The notes beneath the pieces were generated by a model. That model made no database searches. It saw nothing but the letters and a program-made list of their open reading frames with translations, and was not told the origin of the DNA. A stretch of 45,655 nt of DNA from Anaeromicrobium sediminis (lineage in GTDB: Bacteria; Bacillota; Clostridia; Peptostreptococcales; Thermotaleaceae), in NCBI RefSeq assembly GCF_002270055.1, contig NZ_NIBG01000030.1, forward strand, positions 1-45,655, read 5' to 3'. Below are positions 17,528 to 25,257 of the stretch, piece by piece; within the stretch, counting starts at the first letter, position 1; each line of letters begins with the position of its first letter. The position numbers and the translations under genes were made by a program.

Positions 17528-18212
17528 TGTTGTCACTTCCTTTCATTCTCTCTTCAAATACTTTAAGTACTTCTTCTCTAAATTTGTCTACACCTATTCT
17601 ATCCATAAAGTGCCCTAACTTTTCTCCAGCTTCAGCATTTTCACAATAATAATCAAATAGAGATTCTACTAATATAAAGGCTTCCTCTTCAGTTAAATTT
17701 CTCTTAATTTCATCTGATAGCCTTTGATGGAATCCAGCACTACCTCCTGCTACTACTATAAAACCTTCTTCATTAGCTAGGACTCCTATATCCTTAGCAT
17801 GTAAACTAGTACAGCCATTTAAACAAGCTACAACGCCTATTTTCGTTCTATTAGGAGCTGGTGCTCCATAAAACCTTCTTTCTAGCCTCATTCCAAGGCC
17901 TAAAGACTTTTGTCTTGCGCGCTTACAAATTTCACCTGGGCAAATTTCCACATTCTTAACAGAATAGGCAGATAATACTCCTGGGTCCATGCCTAGGTCT
18001 TCCCAAGCCTTTTCCACATCTTCTGCCTTTAAACCTATTAGGCTTACCCTTTGACCAGAAGTAAATTTGATTGATGCTTTATATTTTTTAGCTACTTCAG
18101 CTATTTTTATCATTTGATTGGCACTTATAAAACCACCTGGTATTCTAGGTGTGATTGCATAAACTCTTTTACCATTTTTAATTTTTTGTAACACTGCATA
18201 TTTCGGATTCAT
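17520..18212 (-). CDS. Nitrite/sulfite reductase-like protein, short form
   Basis: 230 aa, far shorter than assimilatory sulfite reductases. The N-terminus (YAITPRIPGGFISANQMIKI, FTSGQRVSLIGLK) is the ferredoxin-like half domain. The siroheme/[4Fe-4S] region follows: EICPGEICKRARQKS and VACLNGCTS. The first pair is C-x4-C, one residue shorter than the common C-x5-C; the second is C-x3-C as usual. A single-module reductase acting on sulfite, nitrite or NO-related species is plausible. It is the first gene of the operon with the duplicated protein and DUF1858, under a GTAAC-N4-GTTAC site. Confidence 0.82.
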   Translation of the reverse strand: MNPKYAVLQKIKNGKRVYAITPRIPGGFISANQMIKIAEVAKKYKASIKFTSGQRVSLIGLKAEDVEKAWEDLGMDPGVLSAYSVKNVEICPGEICKRARQKSLGLGMRLERRFYGAPAPNRTKIGVVACLNGCTSLHAKDIGVLANEEGFIVVAGGSAGFHQRLSDEIKRNLTEEEAFILVESLFDYYCENAEAGEKLGHFMDRIGVDKFREEVLKVFEERMKGSDNIE

Positions 18213-18250
18213 AACAATCTCTCCAAACTCTCTCTTGTTTTGTTAAGTAA

Positions 18251-18292
18251 ATTATAATCTCAATTGGAAAATTTTTAAGTAACCTATGTTAC
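18251..18292 (-). promoter_or_regulatory. Promoter with an HcpR-like (CRP/FNR family) activator site
   Basis: GTAACCTATGTTAC (18279-18292) is a perfect GTAAC-N4-GTTAC palindrome. On the minus strand TATAAT (18256-18251) gives an expected start near 18244, so the palindrome is centred at about -41.5 and the -35 is poor (CTTAAA). That is the layout of class II activation. GTAAC-N4-GTTAC is, as I recall, the motif proposed for HcpR in clostridia. Confidence 0.65.
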
Positions 18293-18320
18293 AAAATTAT
18301 ATTTTTATTTTTCACCTATT

Positions 18321-19043
18321 TTACTCTTTATATGCTACTACCACATTGGCAAAGGTTTCATCTGAATAGTCACTTTCGTCAAATCCACCAAAGAACTTCA
18401 TATTACTAAATCCAGCCTTATTTAAAAGTTCCTCTAAATCGACCTTTAATAGGGCAAATAATTCCACATCACTAGTATATTCTTTATTGTCCTCTTTAAC
18501 AGATAACTTACCTGTGAATATTACTTTCTCATCTTTCATAGAATAAAGTCTTTCAAATACTACACCTTCGTCACTTCTATCTATAGTAGGAAGTTTTGTA
18601 ACATTATTTTTTATAACCCTGTCGTAATTTACTATTTGTATTATTATAGCTCCATTATCATTTAGAATGTCATAGGTTTTTTTAAAGAATTCTCCAATTT
18701 CTTCTTTCCCATTTAAATGTACTAATGAATTTCCAATACAGTACACTCCATCATATTTTTTATCAATCTCATTAATGTCCATCATATTCATTTCATAGAT
18801 GTCCATATCTATACTTTCCTTTGTTGCCTTATTTTCTAAAAGTTCCACCATATCAGAATCTAATTCTAGTGAATCTACTTCATAACCATCTTTACTCAGG
18901 CTAATAGAATAATTTCCCGTTCCAGCTGCCACATCTAATAATTTCTTTCTATCTCCCATATATTTTTTAATAAACCTTAATTGATTTTCTCCTGTTTTAA
19001 AAACCACATCATAATATGTGCTTAATTTTTCATAAAAACTCAT
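18321..19043 (-). CDS. Class I SAM-dependent methyltransferase
   Basis: 240 aa with the Rossmann SAM motif LLDVAAGTGNYSISLSKDGY (motif I, about 38-57), acidic motif II in VDSLELDSDMV and GVYCIGNSLVHL (motif IV). This is the general small-molecule methyltransferase type. The substrate is not evident. It is divergent from the MarR gene with about 180 bp between, and AAAGGAG lies upstream of the ATG. Confidence 0.88.
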   Translation of the reverse strand: MSFYEKLSTYYDVVFKTGENQLRFIKKYMGDRKKLLDVAAGTGNYSISLSKDGYEVDSLELDSDMVELLENKATKESIDMDIYEMNMMDINEIDKKYDGVYCIGNSLVHLNGKEEIGEFFKKTYDILNDNGAIIIQIVNYDRVIKNNVTKLPTIDRSDEGVVFERLYSMKDEKVIFTGKLSVKEDNKEYTSDVELFALLKVDLEELLNKAGFSNMKFFGGFDESDYSDETFANVVVAYKE

Positions 19044-19144
19044 ACTTATATCTCCTTTAAAATCCTATTTTATTTTTATTTTACCCCAATTTTTATTTTC
19101 AAAGCAAAAAGTGACTAAAAAGACCCTTTGAATTTAAGAAAAAA

Positions 19145-19194
19145 TTGACAATTAACACCTATAAATATTAGAATTCTAACAATAAGAATTCTAA
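19145..19194 (+). promoter_or_regulatory. MarR promoter with two operator palindromes
   Basis: TTGACA (19145-19150) is followed 15-17 bp later by TATTAG/TTAGAA. TTAGAATTCTAA (19168-19179, perfect palindrome) overlaps the -10. TAAGAATTCTAA (19183-19194) lies 15 bp further on, over the expected start point. This fits autorepression by the adjacent MarR protein. Confidence 0.72.
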
Positions 19195-19222
19195 CATTTA
19201 TATTAAAGAGGGGGGAAATTCA

Positions 19223-19696
19223 ATGAAATCCTTATCAAAGGGACATATGATATTTAATGCCATTGATAAATTTATGCCTTGTTACTTTAAATTTATTAAT
19301 CCAATTATACATAGGGAAAAGTCTAGAGAATATGGTTTAAATGAAAATCAAATTAAAGTACTTATGGCTATTGACCATGTTGGTTGTCTAACTTCTACCC
19401 AATTGAGCCACTTTCTCTTTATTAAGAAAGGTAGCTTAACAACTATTGTTCGTTCTTTAATTGAACTTGAGTTAATTAATAGGGAAGATGATCCTAATGA
19501 TCAGAGGAAATACTATCTTTCTCTTACTGAAAAGGGAACATCCTTCGTTAAAGACAAAATAGAAGAAAATTCACAAGAACTAGGCACCATATTCAAAGAT
19601 ATGGGAGAAGATGACCTATACATTGTAACTAAGGGCTTAGAAACTTTATCTAAATATTTAGAAGGTAAGGGTGATGAATATGGGCAAAAGAGATAA
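19223..19696 (+). CDS. MarR-family transcriptional regulator
   Basis: 157 aa. The winged helix-turn-helix is at about residues 35-105, with LTSTQLSHFLFIKKGSLTTI as the recognition region and REDDPNDQRKYYLSLTEKG as the wing, the MarR hallmark. GAGGGGGG lies upstream of the ATG. The following gene starts inside or just before its end, so they form a two-gene unit. Palindromes in the promoter suggest autoregulation. The ligand is unknown. Confidence 0.9.
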   Translation: MKSLSKGHMIFNAIDKFMPCYFKFINPIIHREKSREYGLNENQIKVLMAIDHVGCLTSTQLSHFLFIKKGSLTTIVRSLIELELINREDDPNDQRKYYLSLTEKGTSFVKDKIEENSQELGTIFKDMGEDDLYIVTKGLETLSKYLEGKGDEYGQKR

Positions 19697-20579
19697 AGAA
19701 TATGATGCATTTGGTCCCTGGATTTTAGAAATTAATGAAAAACATACTATGCCACCATTGTTTATTGATTATTATACTCAAACAAATACACCATTACTTT
19801 TTATTAAAGTCCCTCGTAATGTAGATAGAAGGGATGCATGTCCTGGAATGAATCTATATGATTATGTAATAGCTATTTTTAATGAACATATGGAAATTCT
19901 ACATAGAAAAAATGATGATTCCGTTAGGGTTATGACTATTCCTTATACAGACATTAAACTCATAAAAAACCGGCATAACCTTCTCAAAGGAACCTTATCA
20001 CTATATATGAAAAAAGAAACTATTCAAATTGATTACAATACAGTTTCTGAAGATATAATAATGAAAATGATTAATTTTATTCGACTAGGTTATCTATCTT
20101 CTCCTATTGATACATTTAAATTTACACCTCTTTCAGATTTTTCTAATCAATTAGAAATACTTTATTTTAATCTTATTAAGGAAATGAAAACATACGATCC
20201 TAACATTGATATGTTGGCAATTCAGCCTAAAATCAACTTAAAAGAGGAATCCTTTTAAAAAACTATTACTAGGATTTTTAATAGAAAAAGCCTTGAAAGT
20301 AGTATCTTTTTCACTAATTACAAAGAGCTAATGACCTTAGAAAAGGGATTAAAATTTAAAAATCGTACAGAGGTTGATTATAGTTATGTATACACCTATT
20401 TGCCACTACATGAAATAAAAAATATAGAAATAGATCAATCTCAAATGGCAAAGGAAATTAATTGTTTAAAAGTATATACTAGTAATCATTGTCTTAATTA
20501 TTCTTTCCATCATAAAAATTCTCAAATAATTTCCCTATACGACAGTTTGTGTAATATAAACAACTACAGTTGCACTTAA
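19680..20579 (+). pseudogene. Gene of unknown function interrupted by an in-frame TAA
   Basis: From ATG 19680 (AAGGGTG upstream) the frame runs to a TAA at 20256-20258, then continues open in the same frame for 106 codons to 20579. The downstream part (KTITRIFNRKSLESS... then FKNRTEVDYSYVYTYLPLHEI) reads like real protein, so one codon separates two halves of a protein of about 299 aa. It is not a frameshift. The first half (VRVMTIPYTDIKLIKNRHNLLKGTLSL) looks like a bacterial PH-type beta sheet, with no enzyme motif. It overlaps the end of the MarR gene. Readthrough or a recent nonsense mutation are the options. Confidence 0.72.
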
Positions 20580-20653
20580 CTATTGTTGTTTCCTTTCATT
20601 ACATTTTGGGGCACATTTTATCCTTTATCCACTTCCATATTCTTCAAGTATAA

Positions 20654-20699
20654 AAATATCGGATATAAGCATTCATATTATACTTATTATCCGATATTT
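20654..20699 (-). terminator. Terminator of the serine dehydratase operon
   Basis: AAATATCGGATA (20654-20665) pairs with TATCCGATATTT (20688-20699), and inner TAAG/CTTA also pair. No strong T-run follows, but it is the only hairpin between the sdaAA stop and the convergent gene. Confidence 0.65.
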
Positions 20700-20728
20700 A
20701 TTATAGTTTATTTAAATTTATTCTTCTT

Positions 20729-21604
20729 TTACCCTCCAAATACTTCCTCATTCATTCTCTGTCCTGCTTCAGTTATGGCAACTCCACCTAAAGCTGTTTC
20801 TCTCAGTTCAGAAGGAAGACTCTTTCCAACCTTGTACATGGCTGATACAGCATCATCAAATGGAATATAACTCTCAACTCCACCCATAACCATATCTGCT
20901 GCTGCTAGGGCATTTACAGCTCCCATGGCATTTCTCTTAGCACATGGTATCTCAACTAATCCTGCCACTGGGTCACAAACTAGTCCTAATACACATTTGA
21001 TTACTATAGCCCCTGCATCTAAGGACTGCTTAGGTGTTCCACCCATCATTTCTACAACGGCTGCAGCTGCCATGGCTGCTGCAGAACCACATTCAGCTTG
21101 ACATCCACCCTCTGCTCCTGACACGGTGGCATTAGTAGCTATTATATGGCCAACTCCTGAGGCTGTTAAAAGGGCTTGTACCATTTCATCTTCCGTTTTC
21201 TTTAACTTCTCTCCAGCTGTTATTAAAACTGATGGTAATATACCACAAGACCCAGCCGTAGGACATGCAACAATCTTGCCCATAGATGCATTTACTTCTG
21301 ATGAAGATAAAGCCCTTGCCATAGCTGTAGCCATAACATTTCCTGTGAGAGTCTCCTTAGTTTCTATATATTCGTTCATTTTATAGGCATCTCCACCTAT
21401 TAGGCCGCTAACAGATATTACTTTGTTATGAAGACCTTCTGTAGCTGAACTTTTCATAGTATTTAAAACATCTCTCATATTTTTCAATATTTGCTCTTCT
21501 TCCACTTCACTTAAATGAGCTTCGCTCTTTAATGTATGCTCCCATATTTTACATTGAGATTTTTCGCACACTTCCATTAACTCTTTACCTGATTTAGGAA
21601 ACAT
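20729..21604 (-). CDS. sdaAA: L-serine dehydratase, iron-sulfur-dependent, alpha subunit
   Basis: 291 aa. Converts L-serine to pyruvate and ammonia with a [4Fe-4S] cluster. The cluster-binding cysteines lie in VACPTAGSCGILPSVL (about 111-126) and in the C-terminal CAKRNAMGAVNALAAADM. GAEGGCQAECGSAAAMAA is the family core. The alpha/beta split type is usual in Firmicutes. It follows sdaAB by 24 bp. In an amino-acid-fermenting anaerobe it supplies pyruvate. Confidence 0.95.
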   Translation of the reverse strand: MFPKSGKELMEVCEKSQCKIWEHTLKSEAHLSEVEEEQILKNMRDVLNTMKSSATEGLHNKVISVSGLIGGDAYKMNEYIETKETLTGNVMATAMARALSSSEVNASMGKIVACPTAGSCGILPSVLITAGEKLKKTEDEMVQALLTASGVGHIIATNATVSGAEGGCQAECGSAAAMAAAAVVEMMGGTPKQSLDAGAIVIKCVLGLVCDPVAGLVEIPCAKRNAMGAVNALAAADMVMGGVESYIPFDDAVSAMYKVGKSLPSELRETALGGVAITEAGQRMNEEVFGG

Positions 21605-21628
21605 CTTTATTACTCCTTTCCCTAGGAA

Positions 21629-22294
21629 CTATATATTGATTATCTTTACATCATCTACAGCGTCTACCTTGCTTATACTATCTATTATGTCATTATTAAT
21701 TTCCGAGTCAGTTTCTATTATCATTATGGCCTTTCCGCCCTTTTTTTCTCTAAATACCTTCATTTGAGCTATATTTATATTTTCATTTGAAATAGCATTT
21801 GTTATTTGTGTTATCACTCCTGGCATATCCCTATGGACACTTATAATAGTAGGATAACTTCCTGTAAACTCCATTGGTATTCCATCAATTTCAGTTATGA
21901 TTATATTTCCTCCTCCAATTGAAGAACCCATAATCACAACCATTTCATCATTTTCCTTTTTTAATATGAACCTTACCGTATTAGGGTGTACGTCTCCCAA
22001 ATCCCTTTCTATAAACTGGAATTTTATCCCTTTCTTCTCAGCTATAGTAAAGGAATGTCTTAAATTCTCATCCCAAGGATCCATACCCAATATTCCTGCT
22101 ACTAAGGCCTTGTCTGTACCATGGCCCTTATATGTCTTTCCAAAGGAACCATGAAGTAGAAAGTCTACTTCCTTAATATGATCTCCACTTATAATCCTAG
22201 CCACTTTTCCTAGACGTGCAGCTCCTGCCGTATGGGAACTGGAAGGACCTATCATTATTGGACCAACTATGTCAAAGATACTGAATTCACTCAA
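21629..22294 (-). CDS. sdaAB: L-serine dehydratase, iron-sulfur-dependent, beta subunit
   Basis: 221 aa. The N-terminal domain has IVGPIMIGPSSSHTAGAARLGKVAR (serine-binding loop SSSHTAG at about 18-24). The C-terminal ACT domain begins near YPTIISVHRDMPGVITQITN and may bind serine. Start is TTG with AGGAGG 11 bases upstream. It is the first gene of the sda operon and is divergent from the XRE-cupin regulator, which may respond to a related metabolite. Confidence 0.94.
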   Translation of the reverse strand: MSEFSIFDIVGPIMIGPSSSHTAGAARLGKVARIISGDHIKEVDFLLHGSFGKTYKGHGTDKALVAGILGMDPWDENLRHSFTIAEKKGIKFQFIERDLGDVHPNTVRFILKKENDEMVVIMGSSIGGGNIIITEIDGIPMEFTGSYPTIISVHRDMPGVITQITNAISNENINIAQMKVFREKKGGKAIMIIETDSEINNDIIDSISKVDAVDDVKIINI

Positions 22295-22601
22295 AACTAA
22301 ACAAACCTCCTATCCTATTACCTTCATTATACTGTTGGTTTTCTTCATTTTTTTGAATTATTGAGTCTATTATATCATAATTCCTATAAAAATGTTCTGA
22401 ATTTTATTAGTTCAAAGCTAGACTATTCCTAATTTAATATTCAACACTTTATAGTTTTAACTGTTAATAAAAGTGAATATATGATAAAATATTGTTTAAA
22501 TTAATATTGTTTTTCCCATATGTTTTTAGGTTCCTTGATAATTGTTAAAAATTTCATTATAATTTAAAACTTTTAATATTAAATAGTATAAAACTACTTC
22601 C

Positions 22602-22618
22602 ATGTAGTTATACTACAT
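22602..22618. promoter_or_regulatory. Palindrome upstream of the XRE-cupin gene
   Basis: ATGTAGTTATACTACAT is a perfect 7-3-7 palindrome about 80 bp before the regulator start. It could be the regulator's own site. Apart from this, the 22295-22695 gap holds only AT-rich sequence with possible divergent promoters. Confidence 0.4.
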
Positions 22619-22695
22619 AATTGTCTCCATTTGAAATTTTCCCAATTATTTTAATACCTAAAATTGTATTTAAATTTTATAGAAGGAGAATAGGT

Positions 22696-23244
22696 ATGCA
22701 ACTCGGAGAAAAAATTAAATATTTTCGAAAAAAAAGAGGACTAACTATAAAACAATTATCTACACTAACTGGTTTATCTAGTGGATTTATAAGCAATATC
22801 GAAAGAGACTTAAACAGTCCGTCTGTAAGTAATCTTCAGCAAATTTGTCAAGTCTTAGATATTAATATTGTAGATTTAATAGAACCTTCCGAGAAAAAAG
22901 AATCCGTAGTAATAAAAAAGGCTGATCGAAAAGAAATCTTCAAAAATGAAGATAATAATGTTAAGTTTGAATCCTTAACAGATGTAGAGAAACCACTAAG
23001 TTGTATATGTATTACTATAGAGCCTGGTAGTAACTATGGTAATACTTCTTGGGGTCATAACTTTGATGAAATGGGTCTAGTAGTATCAGGAACTTTAGAA
23101 ATAACAGTAGATAATATTAAGTATGAATTAAATGCTGGTGATAGTGTATATATTAATAAATTTACACCTCACAACTATAGAAACCATGGTTCTATACCTT
23201 GTATCACATACTGGTTCTCGGCAAAAAATAATACTACCATATAA
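22696..23244 (+). CDS. XRE-family regulator with a C-terminal cupin domain
   Basis: 182 aa from ATG 22696, which has AGAAGGAG upstream; the longer in-frame start at 22621 has no such site. Residues 1-70 are a lambda-repressor-type HTH (LGEKIKYFRKKRGLTIKQLS, then SGFISNIERDLNSPSV). Residues about 110-180 are a small cupin (HNFDEMGLVVSGTLEITVD, LNAGDSVYINKFTPHNYRNHG) that likely binds the effector. Homologues control amino acid, polyamine or ethanolamine genes. It faces the sda operon across about 400 bp, so that operon is a possible target. Confidence 0.88.
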   Translation: MQLGEKIKYFRKKRGLTIKQLSTLTGLSSGFISNIERDLNSPSVSNLQQICQVLDINIVDLIEPSEKKESVVIKKADRKEIFKNEDNNVKFESLTDVEKPLSCICITIEPGSNYGNTSWGHNFDEMGLVVSGTLEITVDNIKYELNAGDSVYINKFTPHNYRNHGSIPCITYWFSAKNNTTI

Positions 23245-23250
23245 AATATT

Positions 23251-23298
23251 GGACGGGTAGTTAAATAGATTAAATTTAATCTATTTAACTACCCGTCC
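23251..23298. terminator. Bidirectional terminator, perfect loopless palindrome
   Basis: The two 24-bp arms (23251-23274 and 23275-23298) are exact reverse complements, starting GGACGGGTAG and ending CTACCCGTCC. It lies between convergent genes (XRE-cupin and ybaK). The actual loop must form in the AT centre. Confidence 0.85.
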
Positions 23299-23305
23299 TT
23301 TAAAT

Positions 23306-23776
23306 CTATTCAATAATATTGGCTACAGTGCCATTTACTACTTTAATCAAATCTTTAGGATTTAAATATAATTGTTGTCCTCTTATTCCTGCACTTACAT
23401 ATATTTTATCAAATTCTAAGGCACTTTCATGTATAAAAGTAGGATATGACTTTTTCATACCTATGGGAGATACTCCTCCTCGTATATATCCAGTTATCTT
23501 TTGTACATCTTTAAGTGGAATCATTTCTACTTTTTTATTTTGGCTAGCCTTTGCAAGGGATTTTAAATTTACATTCCTATCCCCTGGAATACATGCTACT
23601 AATATGTTATTTTTATTATTTTTTAAAACTAGAGTTTTAAATATCTTCTCTATACTCTGACCCGTTTCATGAGCCACATGAAGGGCGCTTAAATCACTTT
23701 CATCTACCTCATATGTTTTGATTTCATGTTCCACCTTATGTCTATCTAAAATTCTAGCTGCATTAGTCTTTTTCAT
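23306..23776 (-). CDS. ybaK: Cys-tRNA(Pro)/Cys-tRNA(Cys) deacylase YbaK
   Basis: 156 aa from ATG 23776, which has AGAAGGGG upstream and the family start MKKTNAARILD. A 30-residue extension upstream is possible in frame but lacks a site and is hydrophobic noise. It hydrolyses Cys-tRNA(Pro) formed by misacylation. Motifs: KIFKTLVLK, ACIPGDRNVNLKSLAKA (the conserved Lys), GYIRGGVSPIGMKK and SAGIRGQQLYLNP. Monocistronic. Confidence 0.93.
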   Translation of the reverse strand: MKKTNAARILDRHKVEHEIKTYEVDESDLSALHVAHETGQSIEKIFKTLVLKNNKNNILVACIPGDRNVNLKSLAKASQNKKVEMIPLKDVQKITGYIRGGVSPIGMKKSYPTFIHESALEFDKIYVSAGIRGQQLYLNPKDLIKVVNGTVANIIE

Positions 23777-23850
23777 AACTCTACCCCTTCTTAAATGGAA
23801 ATTTATAACTATATTATACCAATATATTTGGGAAAAGGTATAAATTTCAA

Positions 23851-24030
23851 AAAATAAAAAAGGCATACTCCATATGCTTCGTTATGGAACCCTATGGTTC
23901 CCTTCGACGATTGCTAACGCAATCTGAACACCTTCCTTTAAAAGGCAGGGGAATTCTTCCCCCACACCCCCTTAGTTTTTTTACTTATTCATTTTAAAAA
24001 AAATCTATAGTTTTGTATAAAGTAAAAAAA
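23851..24030. repeat. Dispersed multi-hairpin repeat, copy 2
   Basis: Same orientation as copies 1 and 3, and closest to copy 3 from AAAATAAAAAAGG onward. Hairpins: GCATA/TATGC, GGAACC/GGTTCC, GATTGC/GCAATC. The third shows the paired change G-C to A-T relative to copy 1. The poly-T/ACTTA tract and the AAGTAAAAAA partner are present, though the segment between them differs. It lies between the ybaK promoter region and the multicopper oxidase gene. Confidence 0.88.
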
Positions 24031-24048
24031 CACTCAATAGAGTGTTTT
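24027..24048 (-). terminator. Terminator-like hairpin without a matching gene
   Basis: AAAACACTC and GAGTGTTTT pair around AATA. On the minus strand a T-run follows, but no minus-strand gene ends here. Copies 1 and 3 are preceded on that strand by real terminators of active genes, so this one may be left from a displaced gene. Confidence 0.55.
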
Positions 24049-24094
24049 CACGGGAAGAGGTGGTTATATTGTTATATTGAATAAAAATAGACAT

Positions 24095-24112
24095 TTGACA
24101 AAACTTTGTCAA
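24095..24112. promoter_or_regulatory. Palindrome upstream of the multicopper oxidase gene
   Basis: TTGACAAAACTTTGTCAA is an 8-2-8 perfect palindrome containing a TTGACA -35 match. It lies about 255 bp upstream of the oxidase start. It does not match the CopY (TACANNTGTA) site. The rest of 24049-24366 shows no gene. Confidence 0.45.
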
Positions 24113-24366
24113 TCTGTAGTTAAAATTATAACAAATTTACAGCATATTTAAATAGGTCTATAGTCCTATTTGTATAAATGTATCCAATTATCCATACATA
24201 AACCCCTTATTTCATGGCCTTTACCCTAGGCGAAGTTCCTTTATTATCCATTTATCACTTTATTCGCTTAATGTACATATTTCGACATTGTTTAATTTAT
24301 GTCATTGCCTTTATTCATTAATTTTTTTACTTTTTTCTTCATAGATTCTAATAAGGGGTGATTATA

Positions 24367-25257
24367 TTGGCTATTTCTAATAAGGATCTTACCTTCCTAA
24401 AATGCACGATTGATAAAGGTATAAGGGTATTTAATTTGTATGCCCTCCCAATAGAACAACAAATACTTTGTAATGTTAATATCCGTTGTTATGGATATAA
24501 CAATCATTCGCCTGGACCTATTATGTTGGCTTACAAGGGAGATAGAATTAGGGTTAATTTTACAAATCTCTTAGAAGAACCTTCCACAATTCATTGGCAT
24601 GGCATAGATGTACCTTCTAATCAGGATGGAAGTGTAGAGGTGGGACAAAACTCTCAATTGGCTTTTCCAAAGGATACCATAACTTATGAATTTACATTGA
24701 ATCAAGAAGGTACCCATATATATCATGCAGATTATCACGGTATGAATCAAATGTTAATGGGTCTTTGCGGTCCTTTAATTATCCTTCCTAATAAAAAGGA
24801 GGAATTTGATAAGGACTATATTATGTTTTTACAAGAATGGTATATTCCCATGGCAAAAAGAACAGTAATTCCTGGTACTTACAAAGTAAATCCATATATG
24901 CATGAATCTAACTTTTTCACTATAAACGGAAGATCATTTCCCTATACCCACCCTTTCATAGTTAATTATGGAGATAAGGTAAGGGTGAGAATTATTAATA
25001 TATCAAAGACAAATCATCCAATTCACATTCATGGTCATCAATTTAAAGTAATAGCCACCGACGGAAATCCCATACCACCTAGTTGTCAATTAACCAAAAA
25101 TACAATTATAGTTGGTGTGGGAGAAACTTATGATATAGAATTTATTGCTAATAATCCTGGTATATGGCCATTTCATTGTCATATGCCCCATCATATGACT
25201 AACAATATGGTTAATGGTTTAGGTGGTATGACCTTAGCCGTAAAATATGTAAAATAA
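24367..25257 (+). CDS. Two-domain multicopper oxidase
   Basis: 296 aa from TTG 24367 (AAGGGG upstream; the GTG at 24358 lies inside that site). Two cupredoxin domains. All copper ligands can be traced: HWH at 76-78, HIYHAD at 117-122, HPIHIHGH at 217-224, and HCHMPHH at 270-276 with M281. Type 1 copper would use H217, C271, H276 and M281. No signal peptide is seen, so the protein looks cytoplasmic. Substrate is unknown; metal ions (Cu, Mn, Fe) or phenols are candidates. Laccase-type O2 reduction is unusual in an anaerobe. The gene lies between two repeat copies, and its stop codon falls at the edge of copy 3. Confidence 0.9.
   Translation: MAISNKDLTFLKCTIDKGIRVFNLYALPIEQQILCNVNIRCYGYNNHSPGPIMLAYKGDRIRVNFTNLLEEPSTIHWHGIDVPSNQDGSVEVGQNSQLAFPKDTITYEFTLNQEGTHIYHADYHGMNQMLMGLCGPLIILPNKKEEFDKDYIMFLQEWYIPMAKRTVIPGTYKVNPYMHESNFFTINGRSFPYTHPFIVNYGDKVRVRIINISKTNHPIHIHGHQFKVIATDGNPIPPSCQLTKNTIIVGVGETYDIEFIANNPGIWPFHCHMPHHMTNNMVNGLGGMTLAVKYVK

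Noticed and set aside
20583-20870. Plus-strand frame of 95 codons after the interrupted gene
   Set aside because: Overlaps the sdaAA terminator and coding region antisense and has no start signal.
22621-22695. Upstream in-frame extension of the XRE-cupin gene
   Set aside because: No Shine-Dalgarno site for the earlier start, and the family begins at MQLGEKIKYFRKKRG, which has AGAAGGAG before it.
23777-23866. N-terminal extension of YbaK
   Set aside because: Hydrophobic, lacks a start signal and runs to the edge of repeat copy 2. The family start at 23776 has a good ribosome-binding site.
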